Positions 54,507 to 63,994 are shown, counted from the stretch's first letter. The stretch: DNA of 64,000 bases from Clostridia bacterium (GCA_017403155.1 JAFQOP010000011.1:62001-126000); one strand, 5' to 3'. The notes: generated from the sequence alone by a model not told the origin. A program made the numbers and translations.

Positions 54507-55570
54507 GCAGATTCTTCAGCGATAAATATTCTACCCTTGAGGCATACACACCCGGTGAGCAGCCGAAGGATATGAGGTATATAAAGCTCAATACCAACGA
54601 GTCTCCCTTTCCCCCGTCCCCATCCGTAATAAGGGCGGTGGAGGTTGAGGCAGGGCGGCTGCAGCTGTACTCCGACCCCGAGTGCACCCCTCTTGTTGAG
54701 GCTTCTGCCAAGCTTTTTCACGTAAAAAAAGAACAAATCATAATGACGAATGGCTCTGACGAGGTTCTGAATTTTGCCTTTATGGCATTCTCCGATGCCT
54801 CGCATCCAATTGTTTTCCCCGATATTACCTATGGCTTTTATTCGGTGTTTGCCGAGCTTAACGGAATACCCTATGAGCAGATTCCGCTCAAGGATGACCT
54901 CACAATCTCGGTCGACGACTACGTTGGCATAGGCAAGAATATCGTCATAGCAAATCCAAATGCACCGACGGGCATACCGCTTTCTGTTTCGGATATAGAG
55001 AGAATTGTAGCCTCCAACCCCGATAACGTAGTTATTATCGACGAGGCTTACGTTGATTTCGGTGCCGAGAGTGCGATACCTCTCATAAACAGGTATGATA
55101 ATCTTCTCGTTACGGGAACGTTCTCAAAGTCGCGCTCTCTTGCCGGTGCAAGGCTTGGCTTCGGTATTGCGTCGGCGGAGCTTATCAGCGACCTGAATAC
55201 TATCAAATATTCGACAAATCCGTATAACGTAAACCGTATGACGATGGTGGCAGGACTCAATGCCGTGCTGGACAACGATTACTATATGGAGAATTGCCGA
55301 ATTGTTGCAGAGAACAGAGAATGGGCATCCCGTCGTCTTGCAGAGCTCGGCTTTCAGCTGACTCCGTCACTTGCGAACTTCATTTTTGCAAGGAGCGACA
55401 GAATAGGAGGCGAGCAGCTGTATCTTGCTCTCAAGGAGCGTGGCATACTTATCCGCCATTTCTCAAAGCCGAGGATAAAGGATTATAACAGAATAACGGT
55501 TGGCACGCGCGACGACATGGAGACGCTTGTCAAGGAAATAGAAAACATTCTAAAGGAGATTGGAAAGTGA
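54503..55570 (+). CDS. hisC: Histidinol-phosphate aminotransferase
   Basis: A 355-residue fold-type I PLP enzyme. It has LNTNESPFPPSP, the NPNAPTG motif, VVIIDEAYVDF with the PLP Asp and Tyr, and the PLP lysine in TGTFSKSRSLAGARLGF. The stop overlaps the hisB start by 4 nt. No histidinol-phosphatase gene is in the cluster. Confidence 0.96.
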   Translation: MSRFFSDKYSTLEAYTPGEQPKDMRYIKLNTNESPFPPSPSVIRAVEVEAGRLQLYSDPECTPLVEASAKLFHVKKEQIIMTNGSDEVLNFAFMAFSDASHPIVFPDITYGFYSVFAELNGIPYEQIPLKDDLTISVDDYVGIGKNIVIANPNAPTGIPLSVSDIERIVASNPDNVVIIDEAYVDFGAESAIPLINRYDNLLVTGTFSKSRSLAGARLGFGIASAELISDLNTIKYSTNPYNVNRMTMVAGLNAVLDNDYYMENCRIVAENREWASRRLAELGFQLTPSLANFIFARSDRIGGEQLYLALKERGILIRHFSKPRIKDYNRITVGTRDDMETLVKEIENILKEIGK

Positions 55571-56154
55571 GAGCGTCGGAAATTAAACGTAAAACTAACG
55601 AAACGGACATAGCTCTTCGTCTGGAGCTTGACGGTGTTGGAAAATCCGAAATAAATACGGGCTGTGGCTTTCTTGACCACATGCTCACCCTTTTTGCAAA
55701 GCATGCGCACTTTGATCTTTCGGTAGAGTGCAAGGGAGACGTGCAGGTCGACTACCATCACACGGTAGAGGACGTGGCTATATGTCTCGGCAAGGCGTTC
55801 CTTGAAGCCCTCGGTGACAAGGCGGGTATCGTCAGATATGCTGACAAAGCTATTCCGATGGACGAGGCTCTTATCCTCGTTGCAGTCGACGTGAGCGGCA
55901 GGGACTATCTTGGATACACTCTTGATATTCCGTCGTACAGAGTAGGCGATTTTGACACAGAGCTGTGCGAGGAGTTCTTCAAGGCATTCGTGCGTGAGGC
56001 AAGGATTACTCTGCACGTCCGTCAGCTCGCAGGAACGAACTCTCACCACATAATCGAGGGCGCGTTCAAGGCTCTGGGCAGAACGCTGTCCGCGGCAGTA
56101 GCGATAGACTCGCGCTTTGCAAATGAAATTCCGTCAACAAAGGGAACCATCTGA
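55567..56154 (+). CDS. hisB: Imidazoleglycerol-phosphate dehydratase
   Basis: A 195-residue monofunctional HisB. The two Mn-binding repeats are GFLDHMLTLFAKHAHFDL with DYHHTVEDVAICLG, and the later GTNSHHIIEGAFKALG. It lacks the N-terminal HAD phosphatase of enterobacterial bifunctional HisB, so histidinol phosphate must be dephosphorylated by an enzyme encoded elsewhere. Stop TGA overlaps the hisH ATG. Confidence 0.97.
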   Translation: MRASEIKRKTNETDIALRLELDGVGKSEINTGCGFLDHMLTLFAKHAHFDLSVECKGDVQVDYHHTVEDVAICLGKAFLEALGDKAGIVRYADKAIPMDEALILVAVDVSGRDYLGYTLDIPSYRVGDFDTELCEEFFKAFVREARITLHVRQLAGTNSHHIIEGAFKALGRTLSAAVAIDSRFANEIPSTKGTI

Positions 56155-56771
56155 TGATAGCGGTTATTGACTACGGGGTGGGGAACCTCTTCTCGCTCAC
56201 GTCCTCTCTCGAGGCGATTGGAGCTGAGGTGTGCGTTACCTCCGACCCCGAAAAAATCAGGCAAGCGGACAGAATTATTCTCCCCGGTGTCGGAGCGTTT
56301 GCCGATGCGGCAGAAAAGCTGCGCTCAAGCGGACTTGATGCCGTTATAAAAGAGGAGGTAGCTCTCGGCAAGCCCATCTTCGGTATATGCCTCGGTATGC
56401 AGCTTTTGTTTGAGAAGAGCTATGAATACGGAGAGCACTCGGGACTCGGACTCCTTCGTGGCTCTGTTATCGGTATGGAGGGTACGGTTGCACAGGGGCT
56501 GAAGATTCCGCAGATAGGCTGGAACTCACTCTCCTTTGCAAAGGAGCATCCCCTTCTCAAATACACACGCGAGGGGGACTTCGTTTACTTCGTCCATTCT
56601 TATTATGCTACGGGCTGTGAGGACAGTCTGCTCACCTTCACCGATTACGGAGCGAAAATAACCGCATCGGTGGTGCGTGGAAACGTTGCAGGAGCACAGT
56701 TCCATCCCGAGAAGAGCGGAGAGGTCGGACTCGGCATTCTGCGCGCCTTTTGCGAATGGGAGGGTAAGTGA
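56154..56771 (+). CDS. hisH: Imidazole glycerol phosphate synthase, glutaminase subunit
   Basis: A 205-residue class I glutamine amidotransferase that supplies ammonia to HisF. The nucleophile is in GICLGMQLLFEKS, the oxyanion strand region is ILPGVGAFADA, and the His-Glu pair lies in QFHPEKSGEVG. The start overlaps the hisB stop (TGATG arrangement). Confidence 0.97.
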   Translation: MIAVIDYGVGNLFSLTSSLEAIGAEVCVTSDPEKIRQADRIILPGVGAFADAAEKLRSSGLDAVIKEEVALGKPIFGICLGMQLLFEKSYEYGEHSGLGLLRGSVIGMEGTVAQGLKIPQIGWNSLSFAKEHPLLKYTREGDFVYFVHSYYATGCEDSLLTFTDYGAKITASVVRGNVAGAQFHPEKSGEVGLGILRAFCEWEGK

Positions 56772-57490
56772 TGAAGATTTTCCCCGCAATAGACCTGTAC
56801 GGCGGCAAGGCTGTGCGTCTGTATAAGGGCAATTATGATGAAATGACCGTTTACTCGGACAACCCTCTCGGTATAGCCGAGGATTTTGTGCGCGCAGGAG
56901 CCAAAAATATCCACCTTGTTGACCTTGAGGGCGCGAGGTACGGTACAACACCCAATCTCGCGCTAATAGCCGAGATTGCGCAAAAAACGGGTTTGTTCGT
57001 TGAGGTTGGCGGCGGCATACGCACTCACGAGGTGCTCAAGCGTTATTTTGACGTTGGTGTCAGCCGCGCCATACTCGGTACGGCTGCAGTGTCTGACGAG
57101 GAATTCCTCCGCGAGGCTCTCAGGCTTTACGGCAGCAAAATTGCCGTGGGAGCGGACGTCAAGGACGGATATATAGCTATCAAGGGCTGGGTTGAAAAAT
57201 CCGAATATACCCTCGATGAATTTTTTGCAAAAATGCAGTCCCTCGGTGTTGGGTGCGTCATATGTACCGACATATCAAAGGACGGAGCAATGAGGGGCAC
57301 AAACCTTGAAATGTATAAGCTGCTATCCGAGAAATACTCGGTTGATATAATCGCCTCGGGCGGTGTGTCGAGCATAGAGGACGTGCGTGAGCTATCCGGG
57401 CTCGGTGTGCACGGCGCTATCATAGGACGCGCGTATTACGTCGATGCGATTGACCTTTCTGAGGCAATAGAGGTGGCGCATGATAACTAA
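56771..57490 (+). CDS. hisA: ProFAR isomerase (HisA)
   Basis: A 239-residue (beta-alpha)8 barrel with the catalytic Asp in IFPAIDLYGGKAVRLYKG, the phosphate sites VGGGIR and ASGGVSS, and the second catalytic Asp in CTDISKDGAMRGTN. Start ATG 56771 overlaps the hisH stop; a GTG one codon upstream is also possible. It overlaps hisF by 11 nt. Confidence 0.97.
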   Translation: MKIFPAIDLYGGKAVRLYKGNYDEMTVYSDNPLGIAEDFVRAGAKNIHLVDLEGARYGTTPNLALIAEIAQKTGLFVEVGGGIRTHEVLKRYFDVGVSRAILGTAAVSDEEFLREALRLYGSKIAVGADVKDGYIAIKGWVEKSEYTLDEFFAKMQSLGVGCVICTDISKDGAMRGTNLEMYKLLSEKYSVDIIASGGVSSIEDVRELSGLGVHGAIIGRAYYVDAIDLSEAIEVAHDN

Positions 57491-58238
57491 AAGAATAATT
57501 CCTTGCCTCGACGTCAAAAACGGGCGCGTGGTTAAGGGCGTAAATTTCCTCGGTGTGGCTGACGTGTCCTCACCGATAGATCTGGCAAAGCACTACTCCG
57601 ATTCGGGCGCTGACGAGCTTGTTTTTTACGATATAACAGCGTCGAGCGAGGGGAGGGCACTGTTTACCGATATTTTGCGTGAGGTCGCAAAAAGGATATT
57701 TATCCCCCTCACCGTGGGTGGAGGTATAAATACGGTCGAGGACTTCGACCGCGTGCTCAAGTGCGGCGCTGACAAGGTCAGCGTAAATTCGGGTGCAATA
57801 AAAAATCCCGAGCTTATAAGAGAGGCGGCGCAGCTGTACGGAAATCAGTGCGTTGTTATATCTGTGGACATAAAGCGCGTTAACGGTGTTTTTACCGTCT
57901 TCTCAAAGGGCGGACGCGAAAATACGGGAATGGAGGCAATCTCCTGGATAAAGAGATGTGTCGAGCTCGGTGCAGGTGAGGTCGTTGTTAATTCCATCGA
58001 TACCGACGGAGTAAAGGGCGGCTTTGACCTTGAGCTCTTGCGTCTTGTCTGTGACGCGGTAAACGTGCCCGTAATCGCCTCGGGCGGTGCAGGGTGTGTC
58101 GATGACTTCGTGACACTCTTCAAGCAAATACCGACGATTGACGCGGGTCTGGCGGCATCCGTCTTTCATTTTGGAGAGATTGAGATCAAGGATCTCAAAA
58201 AGTCTCTTTGGGAAAACGGAATAAGCGTACGAATTTAA
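57480..58238 (+). CDS. hisF: Imidazole glycerol phosphate synthase, cyclase subunit
   Basis: A 252-residue barrel that uses ammonia from HisH to form imidazole glycerol phosphate and AICAR. Catalytic Asp in IPCLDVKNGRVVKGVNF and in SVDIKRV; phosphate loops TVGGGIN, NSGAIKNPELI and ASGGAGCVDDF. Normal length. Confidence 0.98.
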   Translation: MITKRIIPCLDVKNGRVVKGVNFLGVADVSSPIDLAKHYSDSGADELVFYDITASSEGRALFTDILREVAKRIFIPLTVGGGINTVEDFDRVLKCGADKVSVNSGAIKNPELIREAAQLYGNQCVVISVDIKRVNGVFTVFSKGGRENTGMEAISWIKRCVELGAGEVVVNSIDTDGVKGGFDLELLRLVCDAVNVPVIASGGAGCVDDFVTLFKQIPTIDAGLAASVFHFGEIEIKDLKKSLWENGISVRI

Positions 58239-58256
58239 TTAGCAGAGGACTTGAAT

Positions 58257-58907
58257 ATGATTAACGTGGAAGAACTTAAATTTGACGAGCGCGGACTGAT
58301 ACCTGCGGTTGTGGTTGATTCAATCACAAGAGAGGTGCTCACCGTGGCTTATATGAACAAGGAGAGCCTGGGAATTTCTATGGAGCGCGGTCTTACGTGC
58401 TTTTACAGCCGTTCCAGAGAGGAGCTGTGGCTGAAGGGTGAGACGAGCGGAAATTACCAGCACATCGTTTCAATCACCGCAGACTGCGACAAGGATGCTC
58501 TCGTCGTGGTTGTGGAGAAGGACGGACCTGCCTGCCATCTTGGAACAAACTCCTGCTTCACTAATCCCGTATATCAGAGTGATGAGCTGCATCAGTTTAC
58601 ACTCGAGGGGCTGTATGAGCTCCTTGAGGGAAGGAAGAAGGAAAGGCCCGAGGGCTCCTACACCACCTATCTCTTTGAGAAGGGAAGGGACAAGATTCTT
58701 AAAAAGGTCGGTGAGGAGAGCACGGAGGTTATCATTGCCGCAAAGGGCGATGATAAGCGCGAGACGGTATATGAGATTGCCGACCTTGCATATCACGTTA
58801 TGGTGCTTATGACCGAGATGGGTATCACGGTCGAGGAGGTACACCGCGAGCTTGCCTCAAGACACGTAATAGACCACAAGGTCAAGCAGGAAAAAATGAC
58901 GAGCTGA
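58257..58907 (+). CDS. hisIE: Bifunctional phosphoribosyl-AMP cyclohydrolase / phosphoribosyl-ATP pyrophosphatase
   Basis: A 216-residue fusion. Residues ~1-115 are HisI (AYMNKESLGISMERG, FYSRSREELWLKGETSGN and the Zn site around CDKDALVV...GPACHLGTNSC); residues ~118-216 are HisE (YTTYLFEKGRDKILKKVGEE, EVIIAAKGDD and DLAYHVMVLM). ATG 58257 after agagga is preferred to the TTG two codons upstream. Last gene of the operon. Confidence 0.97.
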   Translation: MINVEELKFDERGLIPAVVVDSITREVLTVAYMNKESLGISMERGLTCFYSRSREELWLKGETSGNYQHIVSITADCDKDALVVVVEKDGPACHLGTNSCFTNPVYQSDELHQFTLEGLYELLEGRKKERPEGSYTTYLFEKGRDKILKKVGEESTEVIIAAKGDDKRETVYEIADLAYHVMVLMTEMGITVEEVHRELASRHVIDHKVKQEKMTS

Positions 58908-58926
58908 CGCAGGCTCAACAGAATAG

Positions 58927-58963
58927 GGAGGACCCCCGTTTTTTCGGGGGTCCCGTTTTTTTT
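58927..58963 (+). terminator. Terminator of the his operon
   Basis: An 8-bp GC stem (gacccccg / cgggggtc) extended by flanking ggga/tccc and followed by T8. Confidence 0.92.
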
Positions 58964-58964
58964 A

Positions 58965-59279
58965 TAGATACTTTTTTGCAACAGCACCTACATAAAAATC
59001 AAAAATACACAAATCCCGAAACCTTGGTTACACTATATCGAAAGAGTGTGGAAAGTCCTTTCTTGGTGTAAAAAACATATTAATAACTTTTCCTATTCTT
59101 GAAACTGATGTTGAAAACTCCTTCGCGTTTTCTACACAATTCCGAAAAGAAATTGACAATGCTCTGAAAATGTGCGCTTATCTCTCTTGAAAATGAATTA
59201 TCGGTAAAGTGTAATGGGCAAAAATAGAAAAAACGGTGATAAAATGTGAATAACGGAAAAATGTATTTTTGTAAAAAGG
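58965..59279. other. AT-rich gene-free region with DnaA-box-like words
   Basis: Between two convergent terminators there is no credible reading frame. It holds tgtggaaag (59047-59055), tgttgaaaac (59109-59118), ttttctacaca (59128-59138) and tgtgaataa (59245-59253). The last is the reverse complement of TTATTCACA, which fits the DnaA-box consensus. The second and third form a near-perfect inverted repeat. No promoter with a good spacer was found. Confidence 0.5.
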
Positions 59280-59282
59280 CAT

Positions 59283-59314
59283 AAAAATAGCACCGAGCTG
59301 TGACTCGGTGCTAT
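59283..59314 (-). terminator. Terminator of ftsZ
   Basis: An 11-bp perfect stem (atagcaccgag / ctcggtgctat); the left A-run gives the T-run on the minus strand. Confidence 0.9.
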
Positions 59315-59325
59315 TCGGTATTAAA

Positions 59326-60567
59326 TTACTTCTTTCTCTTAATGCACTGGAAGAGCTTGAGGTAGGGGTCCTCGTCCTCGGGAGTGGGACCCTTGGTGGG
59401 GATTTTCTCCACGATGGTTGCCTCCTTTTTGACGGGGGCGGGGGTGGCGGGAGCCTCCTCAACCTTTGCCTCTGCGGCGGCCTTTTCAGCCTCGATAGAG
59501 TCGGCAATCATAGCTACCTCGCTGAGTGTTTTTTCAGCGACAGCCTCCTCTTCGGTCTCGGGCTTAACCTCCTCGACCTTCTTTGCGACTGCTGCTTCGG
59601 TGCGCGCCTTTGCGTTGTCAAAGCCGGTTGCAATTATAGTGATTTTGATCTCATCCTCGAGGGTGGGGTCGAATGCTGCGCCCCAGATTATGTTTGCATC
59701 GGGGTGTGCCTCCTCATATATCCTCTGGGATGCTGCCTCTATCTCCTGGAGCTCTATGTCCTCGGATGCGGTGATGCTTACAAGCACACCCATAGCACCT
59801 GCGATGCTGGTCTCAAGGAGGGGAGAGGATATTGCAGCCATAGCAGCGAGCTGAGCCTTGTCATCACCCTTTGCGGAGCCAACACCCATGTGTGCATAGC
59901 CTGCGTTCTTCATTATTGTTGTTACGTCGGCAAAGTCAAGGTTGACAAAGCCGGGCACGTTGATAAGGTTGGACACCGAGTGAACACCGCGGCGAAGAAC
60001 GTCGTCGGCAATCTCGAATGCGTTGGCTAGGGTGATATGAGTATCCTCGACCTGCTTGAGTCTCTCGTTGGGAATAACGATGAGAGAGTCAACGTATTTT
60101 GCGAGCTCTGCAATTCCTATCTCTGCTGCGCGACTTCTGCGAATACCCTCAAATGCAAAGGGCTTGGTAACGATACCGACGGTAAGCACGCCAAGATCGT
60201 GTGCAGCTTTCGCAATAACGGGAGCCGCGCCCGTGCCTGTGCCGCCACCCATACCTGCGGTGATGAACACCATATCTGCGTCGGATATAGCTGCCTTGAT
60301 GGTATCAATAGTTTCCTCTGCGCTGCGCTTGCCAATCTCGGGGTTGGAGCCTGCACCGAGTCCGCGCGTAGTCTTCTCGCCGATGACTATCTTCTTGCTT
60401 GCGCAGGAGGTTTCAAGAACCTGCGCGTCTGTATTTACTGCGATGAACTCAACACCGCGTATATTTGTGGATATCATGCGGTTTACGGCATTGCATCCGC
60501 CTCCGCCGACTCCGATAACCTTAATATTTACACCGCTTTCGTAAACGGGCTCAAAATCAAATTCCAT
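59326..60567 (-). CDS. ftsZ: Cell division protein FtsZ
   Basis: A 413-residue tubulin-like GTPase that forms the Z-ring. The nucleotide loop [12 protein letters not shown], the tubulin signature [13 protein letters not shown] and the T7 catalytic loop with VNLDFADV are intact. The ~90-residue C-terminal linker is rich in Glu/Ala, and the end ([14 protein letters not shown]) holds a weak form of the conserved partner-binding peptide. It has its own promoter and is separated from murG by 180 bp; ftsA is not adjacent. Confidence 0.97.
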   Translation of the reverse strand: MEFDFEPVYESGVNIKVIGVGGGGCNAVNRMISTNIRGVEFIAVNTDAQVLETSCASKKIVIGEKTTRGLGAGSNPEIGKRSAEETIDTIKAAISDADMVFITAGMGGGTGTGAAPVIAKAAHDLGVLTVGIVTKPFAFEGIRRSRAAEIGIAELAKYVDSLIVIPNERLKQVEDTHITLANAFEIADDVLRRGVHSVSNLINVPGFVNLDFADVTTIMKNAGYAHMGVGSAKGDDKAQLAAMAAISSPLLETSIAGAMGVLVSITASEDIELQEIEAASQRIYEEAHPDANIIWGAAFDPTLEDEIKITIIATGFDNAKARTEAAVAKKVEEVKPETEEEAVAEKTLSEVAMIADSIEAEKAAAEAKVEEAPATPAPVKKEATIVEKIPTKGPTPEDEDPYLKLFQCIKRKK

Positions 60568-60608
60568 ATTTTTCTCCTCCTGCTGTCACTATATTATATC
60601 TATATATA

Positions 60609-60637
60609 ATTATAACTTTAATAAAAAGTAAAATCAA
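60609..60637 (-). promoter_or_regulatory. Promoter of ftsZ
   Basis: Minus-strand TTGATT, 17-nt spacer, perfect TATAAT. Confidence 0.75.
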
Positions 60638-60747
60638 GAAAAATATTTTAGAATAATAAATGTTCACATATTTTGCGGCTTATGTCAAGATATATCAGGG
60701 CAGAAAGAATTTTGAATATGAAAAAATGACATAATTTGAGGCAGAAA

Positions 60748-61857
60748 TCACTTTTTCGATAAAATTTTCTCTATTTCGTCGAGTATGTCTTTTTTTGCAT
60801 TAGGTGTGCAGAAGCGCACTATTTTTCTGCGTATTTTTTCCCCCTCTGCACGGTTGCTCTTCAGCTGCTCTATCATCCTGACCAAAAGCTCTGCGGTTAC
60901 AGACCTCTCATCCAGCATGAGTGCCGCGCCAACTCTTACAAGAGCGTCTGCATTTCTGTGCTGATGATTGTCGGTTACGTTTTCTGACGGAATGAGAATG
61001 GAGGGGGTGCCCGTTGCGGCAAGCTCGGATATTGTCATAGCCCCCGAGCGGCAAATAACCACGTCCGCTGCCCTCATATACGTCGGCATATCCTTTATGA
61101 AAGGGGTGATGTGACATCCGCCCCTGCCGCATATCAGGTCTGGATGCTTGTTTTTTATTTCTTCAAAATACCTGATTCCGCTTGCGTGGACGTGCTTGAG
61201 CCTTGGTGTTGGAACGGAATAGATTATCATTACCGAAATAAGCTGCTCGTTTATCAGTGCAGCACCTCCGCTTCCTCCGAAGGAAAGCACAAAAAAGTCC
61301 TCCCGTCCGACACCTAACCGCCTTCTTGCCTCCTCCCTTGTAATGCAGGAGAGATTCTTGAGCAGTGGGTTGCCGACAACTCTGATATTGTCCTTTCTTT
61401 TCAGCTGCGCGGCACAGTCCTTGAAATTCAGAAAAACTACATCGCACTTTTTTGCGAGCATACGGGTCGCGAGTCCCGGGGTCGCGTTGGATTCGTGTAT
61501 CGCTGTCGGAATGCCCATTCCAATAGCAGACCTCACAACCGGCCAACAAACGTATCCGCCCGTACCGATAACTATATCGGGGCGGAATGCCCTTATTATT
61601 TTTCTTGATTTGCGCAGTGCTGCGAGCAGCTTCAGTGCGCTTTTTGCATTTTTGAATGAGATGCGCCGCTCAAGTCCCGATGCATCAAGCGTAACCAGTC
61701 CCAAGCCGTGGCCGGTTACAAGGTCATTCTCTGTGCCGCCGCTTCTGCCGACAAAGAGTATCTCCGACGTTTTGTCCCTTGTCAGTATTTCCTCGGCTAT
61801 TGCAATTCCCGGGACGATGTGTCCCGCGGTGCCGCCACCGGATATTATTGCTCTCAT
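60748..61857 (-). CDS. murG: MurG, lipid II synthase (GlcNAc transferase)
   Basis: A 369-residue GT-B glycosyltransferase on the inner face of the membrane; it adds GlcNAc to lipid I. G-loop 1 GGGTAGHIVPGIAIAEE, G-loop 2 SFGGSGGAALINEQL and the UDP-GlcNAc segment ICRSGAMTISELAATGTPSILIP are intact. It lies 17 nt downstream of ftsW in the same operon. Confidence 0.96.
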   Translation of the reverse strand: MRAIISGGGTAGHIVPGIAIAEEILTRDKTSEILFVGRSGGTENDLVTGHGLGLVTLDASGLERRISFKNAKSALKLLAALRKSRKIIRAFRPDIVIGTGGYVCWPVVRSAIGMGIPTAIHESNATPGLATRMLAKKCDVVFLNFKDCAAQLKRKDNIRVVGNPLLKNLSCITREEARRRLGVGREDFFVLSFGGSGGAALINEQLISVMIIYSVPTPRLKHVHASGIRYFEEIKNKHPDLICGRGGCHITPFIKDMPTYMRAADVVICRSGAMTISELAATGTPSILIPSENVTDNHQHRNADALVRVGAALMLDERSVTAELLVRMIEQLKSNRAEGEKIRRKIVRFCTPNAKKDILDEIEKILSKK

Positions 61858-61874
61858 ATGTTACCTCCGTTACT

Positions 61875-63011
61875 CTACTTTTCGATGCTTGCGTATTTCG
61901 ATATTGATAAGAGTATACCCATTTCAAAGAAAATCATAATAAGAGAGGAGCCACCGTAGCTGAAAAAGGGTAGAGATATTCCCGTGTTGGGAATAGTGTT
62001 TGTAACCACGGCAACATTGAGCAGCACCTGGATTGCCATTTTTGCCGATATGCCGAAGGCGGTAAGTCGTGCGAAGGTATCGGTTGTCCTTGTTGCAACG
62101 GTTATGCCTCTGTATACAAGCCAGGCGAATAGCCCGAGTGCTGCGAGCGCGCCGATGAGACCGAGCTCCTCGCACAGAATGGCAAATATCATATCATTGG
62201 CAGGCTCGGATACGTAGCATTGCTTCATAACTCCGTTTCCAAGCCCTACGCCGAAGATTCCGCCCGAGCCGATTGCCATCAGACCCTGCAGCGTTTGCCA
62301 GCCGCCCGTAAGTCTGTATGCCTCGGGGTCTCGCCATACTGTTATGCGTTCCTTTGTATAATCTGTGAATAGTGCAAGAGCGCTGATCCCCATCACTCCG
62401 AGCCCGGAGAGAAACGATATGTATCTGAGATTGACTCCGGATGCGACTATCATACAGAGTCCGATAGCCGAAAGTATTATTATGCACGACAGATGCTTTT
62501 GCAGCATGACGAGAATTATGGGGACGAGCATTATTCCAATCGGTATAGCAGTCCCATAGCGCAGGATATCTCCTCGTTTTTTTGAGAGAGCGAGCCCCTC
62601 CTTTTTGGAGAAATAGTATGCCATCATCATTATGAGCGATAGCTTAGCAATTTCGGAGGGCTGCACTGTCAGCGGTCCTATCGATATCCAGCGCTTGGCA
62701 CCGTTGCCGACAAAGCCCATAACAAGAACAAGCAGAAGCAGGACGAGTGTTGTGCCATACAGAACGGGTGTGATGCGCTTGTAAAAGGCAGGCGAAGCGT
62801 GCGAGCTAAGGTACAATACAACAAGTCCGACGAGCAGCCACAGAGATTGCTTTTTTATGAAATAGTAGCTGTCGTCATATCGCGCGTAGGCGTAGGCATA
62901 TCCTGCACTAAATACCATAATCGTGCCGAAAATTGCGAGCAGAATTACAGAAATCAAAAGTGATACATCCGCGTGGTGCGGCGCGGTGCGCTTCGTTTGT
63001 ATCTCTCTCAC
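61875..63011 (-). CDS. ftsW: FtsW/SEDS peptidoglycan polymerase
   Basis: A 378-residue polytopic SEDS protein (about ten membrane spans) that polymerises lipid II at the septum with a class b PBP. Conserved parts: VFSAGYAYAYARYDDSYYF-type N-terminal, GAKRWISIGPLTVQPSEIAKLSLI, ESTIGGGIFGVG-like GSGGIFGVGLGNGVMK, and SLPFFSYGGSSL. The GTG at 63011 overlaps the mraY stop (GTGA) and gives the normal family start; a longer frame inside mraY is discarded. Confidence 0.93.
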   Translation of the reverse strand: MREIQTKRTAPHHADVSLLISVILLAIFGTIMVFSAGYAYAYARYDDSYYFIKKQSLWLLVGLVVLYLSSHASPAFYKRITPVLYGTTLVLLLLVLVMGFVGNGAKRWISIGPLTVQPSEIAKLSLIMMMAYYFSKKEGLALSKKRGDILRYGTAIPIGIMLVPIILVMLQKHLSCIIILSAIGLCMIVASGVNLRYISFLSGLGVMGISALALFTDYTKERITVWRDPEAYRLTGGWQTLQGLMAIGSGGIFGVGLGNGVMKQCYVSEPANDMIFAILCEELGLIGALAALGLFAWLVYRGITVATRTTDTFARLTAFGISAKMAIQVLLNVAVVTNTIPNTGISLPFFSYGGSSLIMIFFEMGILLSISKYASIEK

Positions 63012-63994
63012 GGCAGAAAAAGCACGTATGCCGGGATGGAGAAAATGAAGGTCATAATTATTGCAACAATGCAGATTCGGTTTTCGCTCCAGCCGCATTT
63101 CTCAAGGTGGTGATGAACGGGCGCCATCTTGAATATTCTCTTTTTTCTGAGCTTGTAGGAAATTACCTGAAGTATGACAGAGCATCCCTCAAGCACGTAG
63201 ACGCCAGCAATTGGAATTATCAGCAGGGGGTTGCCGAGCACAAAGCCCGATGCCGCAATTAGCGCACCGAAATACAGTGAGCCGGTATCCCCCATGAATA
63301 TTTTTGCGGGGTGGAGGTTAAAAACAAGAAAGCCGACAGATGCTCCGATTATTGCCGAGGCTATTGCGCTTGCTTCCGGCGAGAGTGCCGTCGCTATATA
63401 TAAGAGAGAGACTCCGATAGAAAACGCAACCGACGAGGCAAGTCCGTCGATTCCGTCGGTGAGGTTGGCGCAGTTGACGATGCCAACAAGAATGATGAGA
63501 GCTATCGGGTAGTACATCGGACCGAGGTCTATTTCACCGAAGGAGAAGGAGATTTTCGTCCCCGTCCCGAGCAGGAGCCTTGATGCTGCGAGAAAGCCTA
63601 CCGCCAGGATGAACTGAAGAATCAGCTTTCCCTTGGCACTTAAACCACGGTTTCTGCGTAGCCTAAGCTTTTTAAGGTCGTCAAGTAAGCCGACCAGGGA
63701 ATTTAAAATTGCATATATCTGGCAGATGACGATTGGCAACACAGAGCCCCTCTCATTTACAAGGAGCAGGACGAGCGCTGAGGTGAGGAGGGATATGCTG
63801 ATCGAGACTACGAATGCAGCGCCGCCCATTGTCGGAGTGCCGCTTTTTGAGAGGTGCCATCTCGGCCCGTCGGCATATATAGGTTGGCTGGCACTCTTGG
63901 TAAGAATCGGGAGCAGGCGTCCCTCAAAGAGAAGCGTGAATACAAGTGAGAGAACAAAAACGGTGGCGTATAGGGGAAAGAATCTGTCCAGCAT
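63008..63994 (-). CDS. mraY: MraY, phospho-MurNAc-pentapeptide transferase
   Basis: A 328-residue ten-span enzyme that attaches the wall precursor to undecaprenyl phosphate to make lipid I. It has GPRWHLSKSGTPTMGG, the catalytic DD in GLLDDLKKL, NCANLTDGIDGLASS and VHHHLEKCGWSE with the HHH motif. The ATG at 63994 lies 7 bases from the window edge, so the upstream neighbour (often murF) is not visible. First visible gene of mraY-ftsW-murG; murD, normally between mraY and ftsW, is absent. Confidence 0.96.
   Translation of the reverse strand: MLDRFFPLYATVFVLSLVFTLLFEGRLLPILTKSASQPIYADGPRWHLSKSGTPTMGGAAFVVSISISLLTSALVLLLVNERGSVLPIVICQIYAILNSLVGLLDDLKKLRLRRNRGLSAKGKLILQFILAVGFLAASRLLLGTGTKISFSFGEIDLGPMYYPIALIILVGIVNCANLTDGIDGLASSVAFSIGVSLLYIATALSPEASAIASAIIGASVGFLVFNLHPAKIFMGDTGSLYFGALIAASGFVLGNPLLIIPIAGVYVLEGCSVILQVISYKLRKKRIFKMAPVHHHLEKCGWSENRICIVAIIMTFIFSIPAYVLFLP

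Noticed and set aside
58965..59279. Chromosomal replication origin
   Set aside because: Genes converge on this gap instead of diverging, dnaA/dnaN/rpmH are absent, and only one word fits the DnaA-box consensus fully. Kept as a lower-interest observation only.
63012..63098. Longer N-terminus for FtsW
   Set aside because: The extra 29 residues lie inside mraY, lack an RBS and do not resemble FtsW; the GTGA overlap start fits the family.
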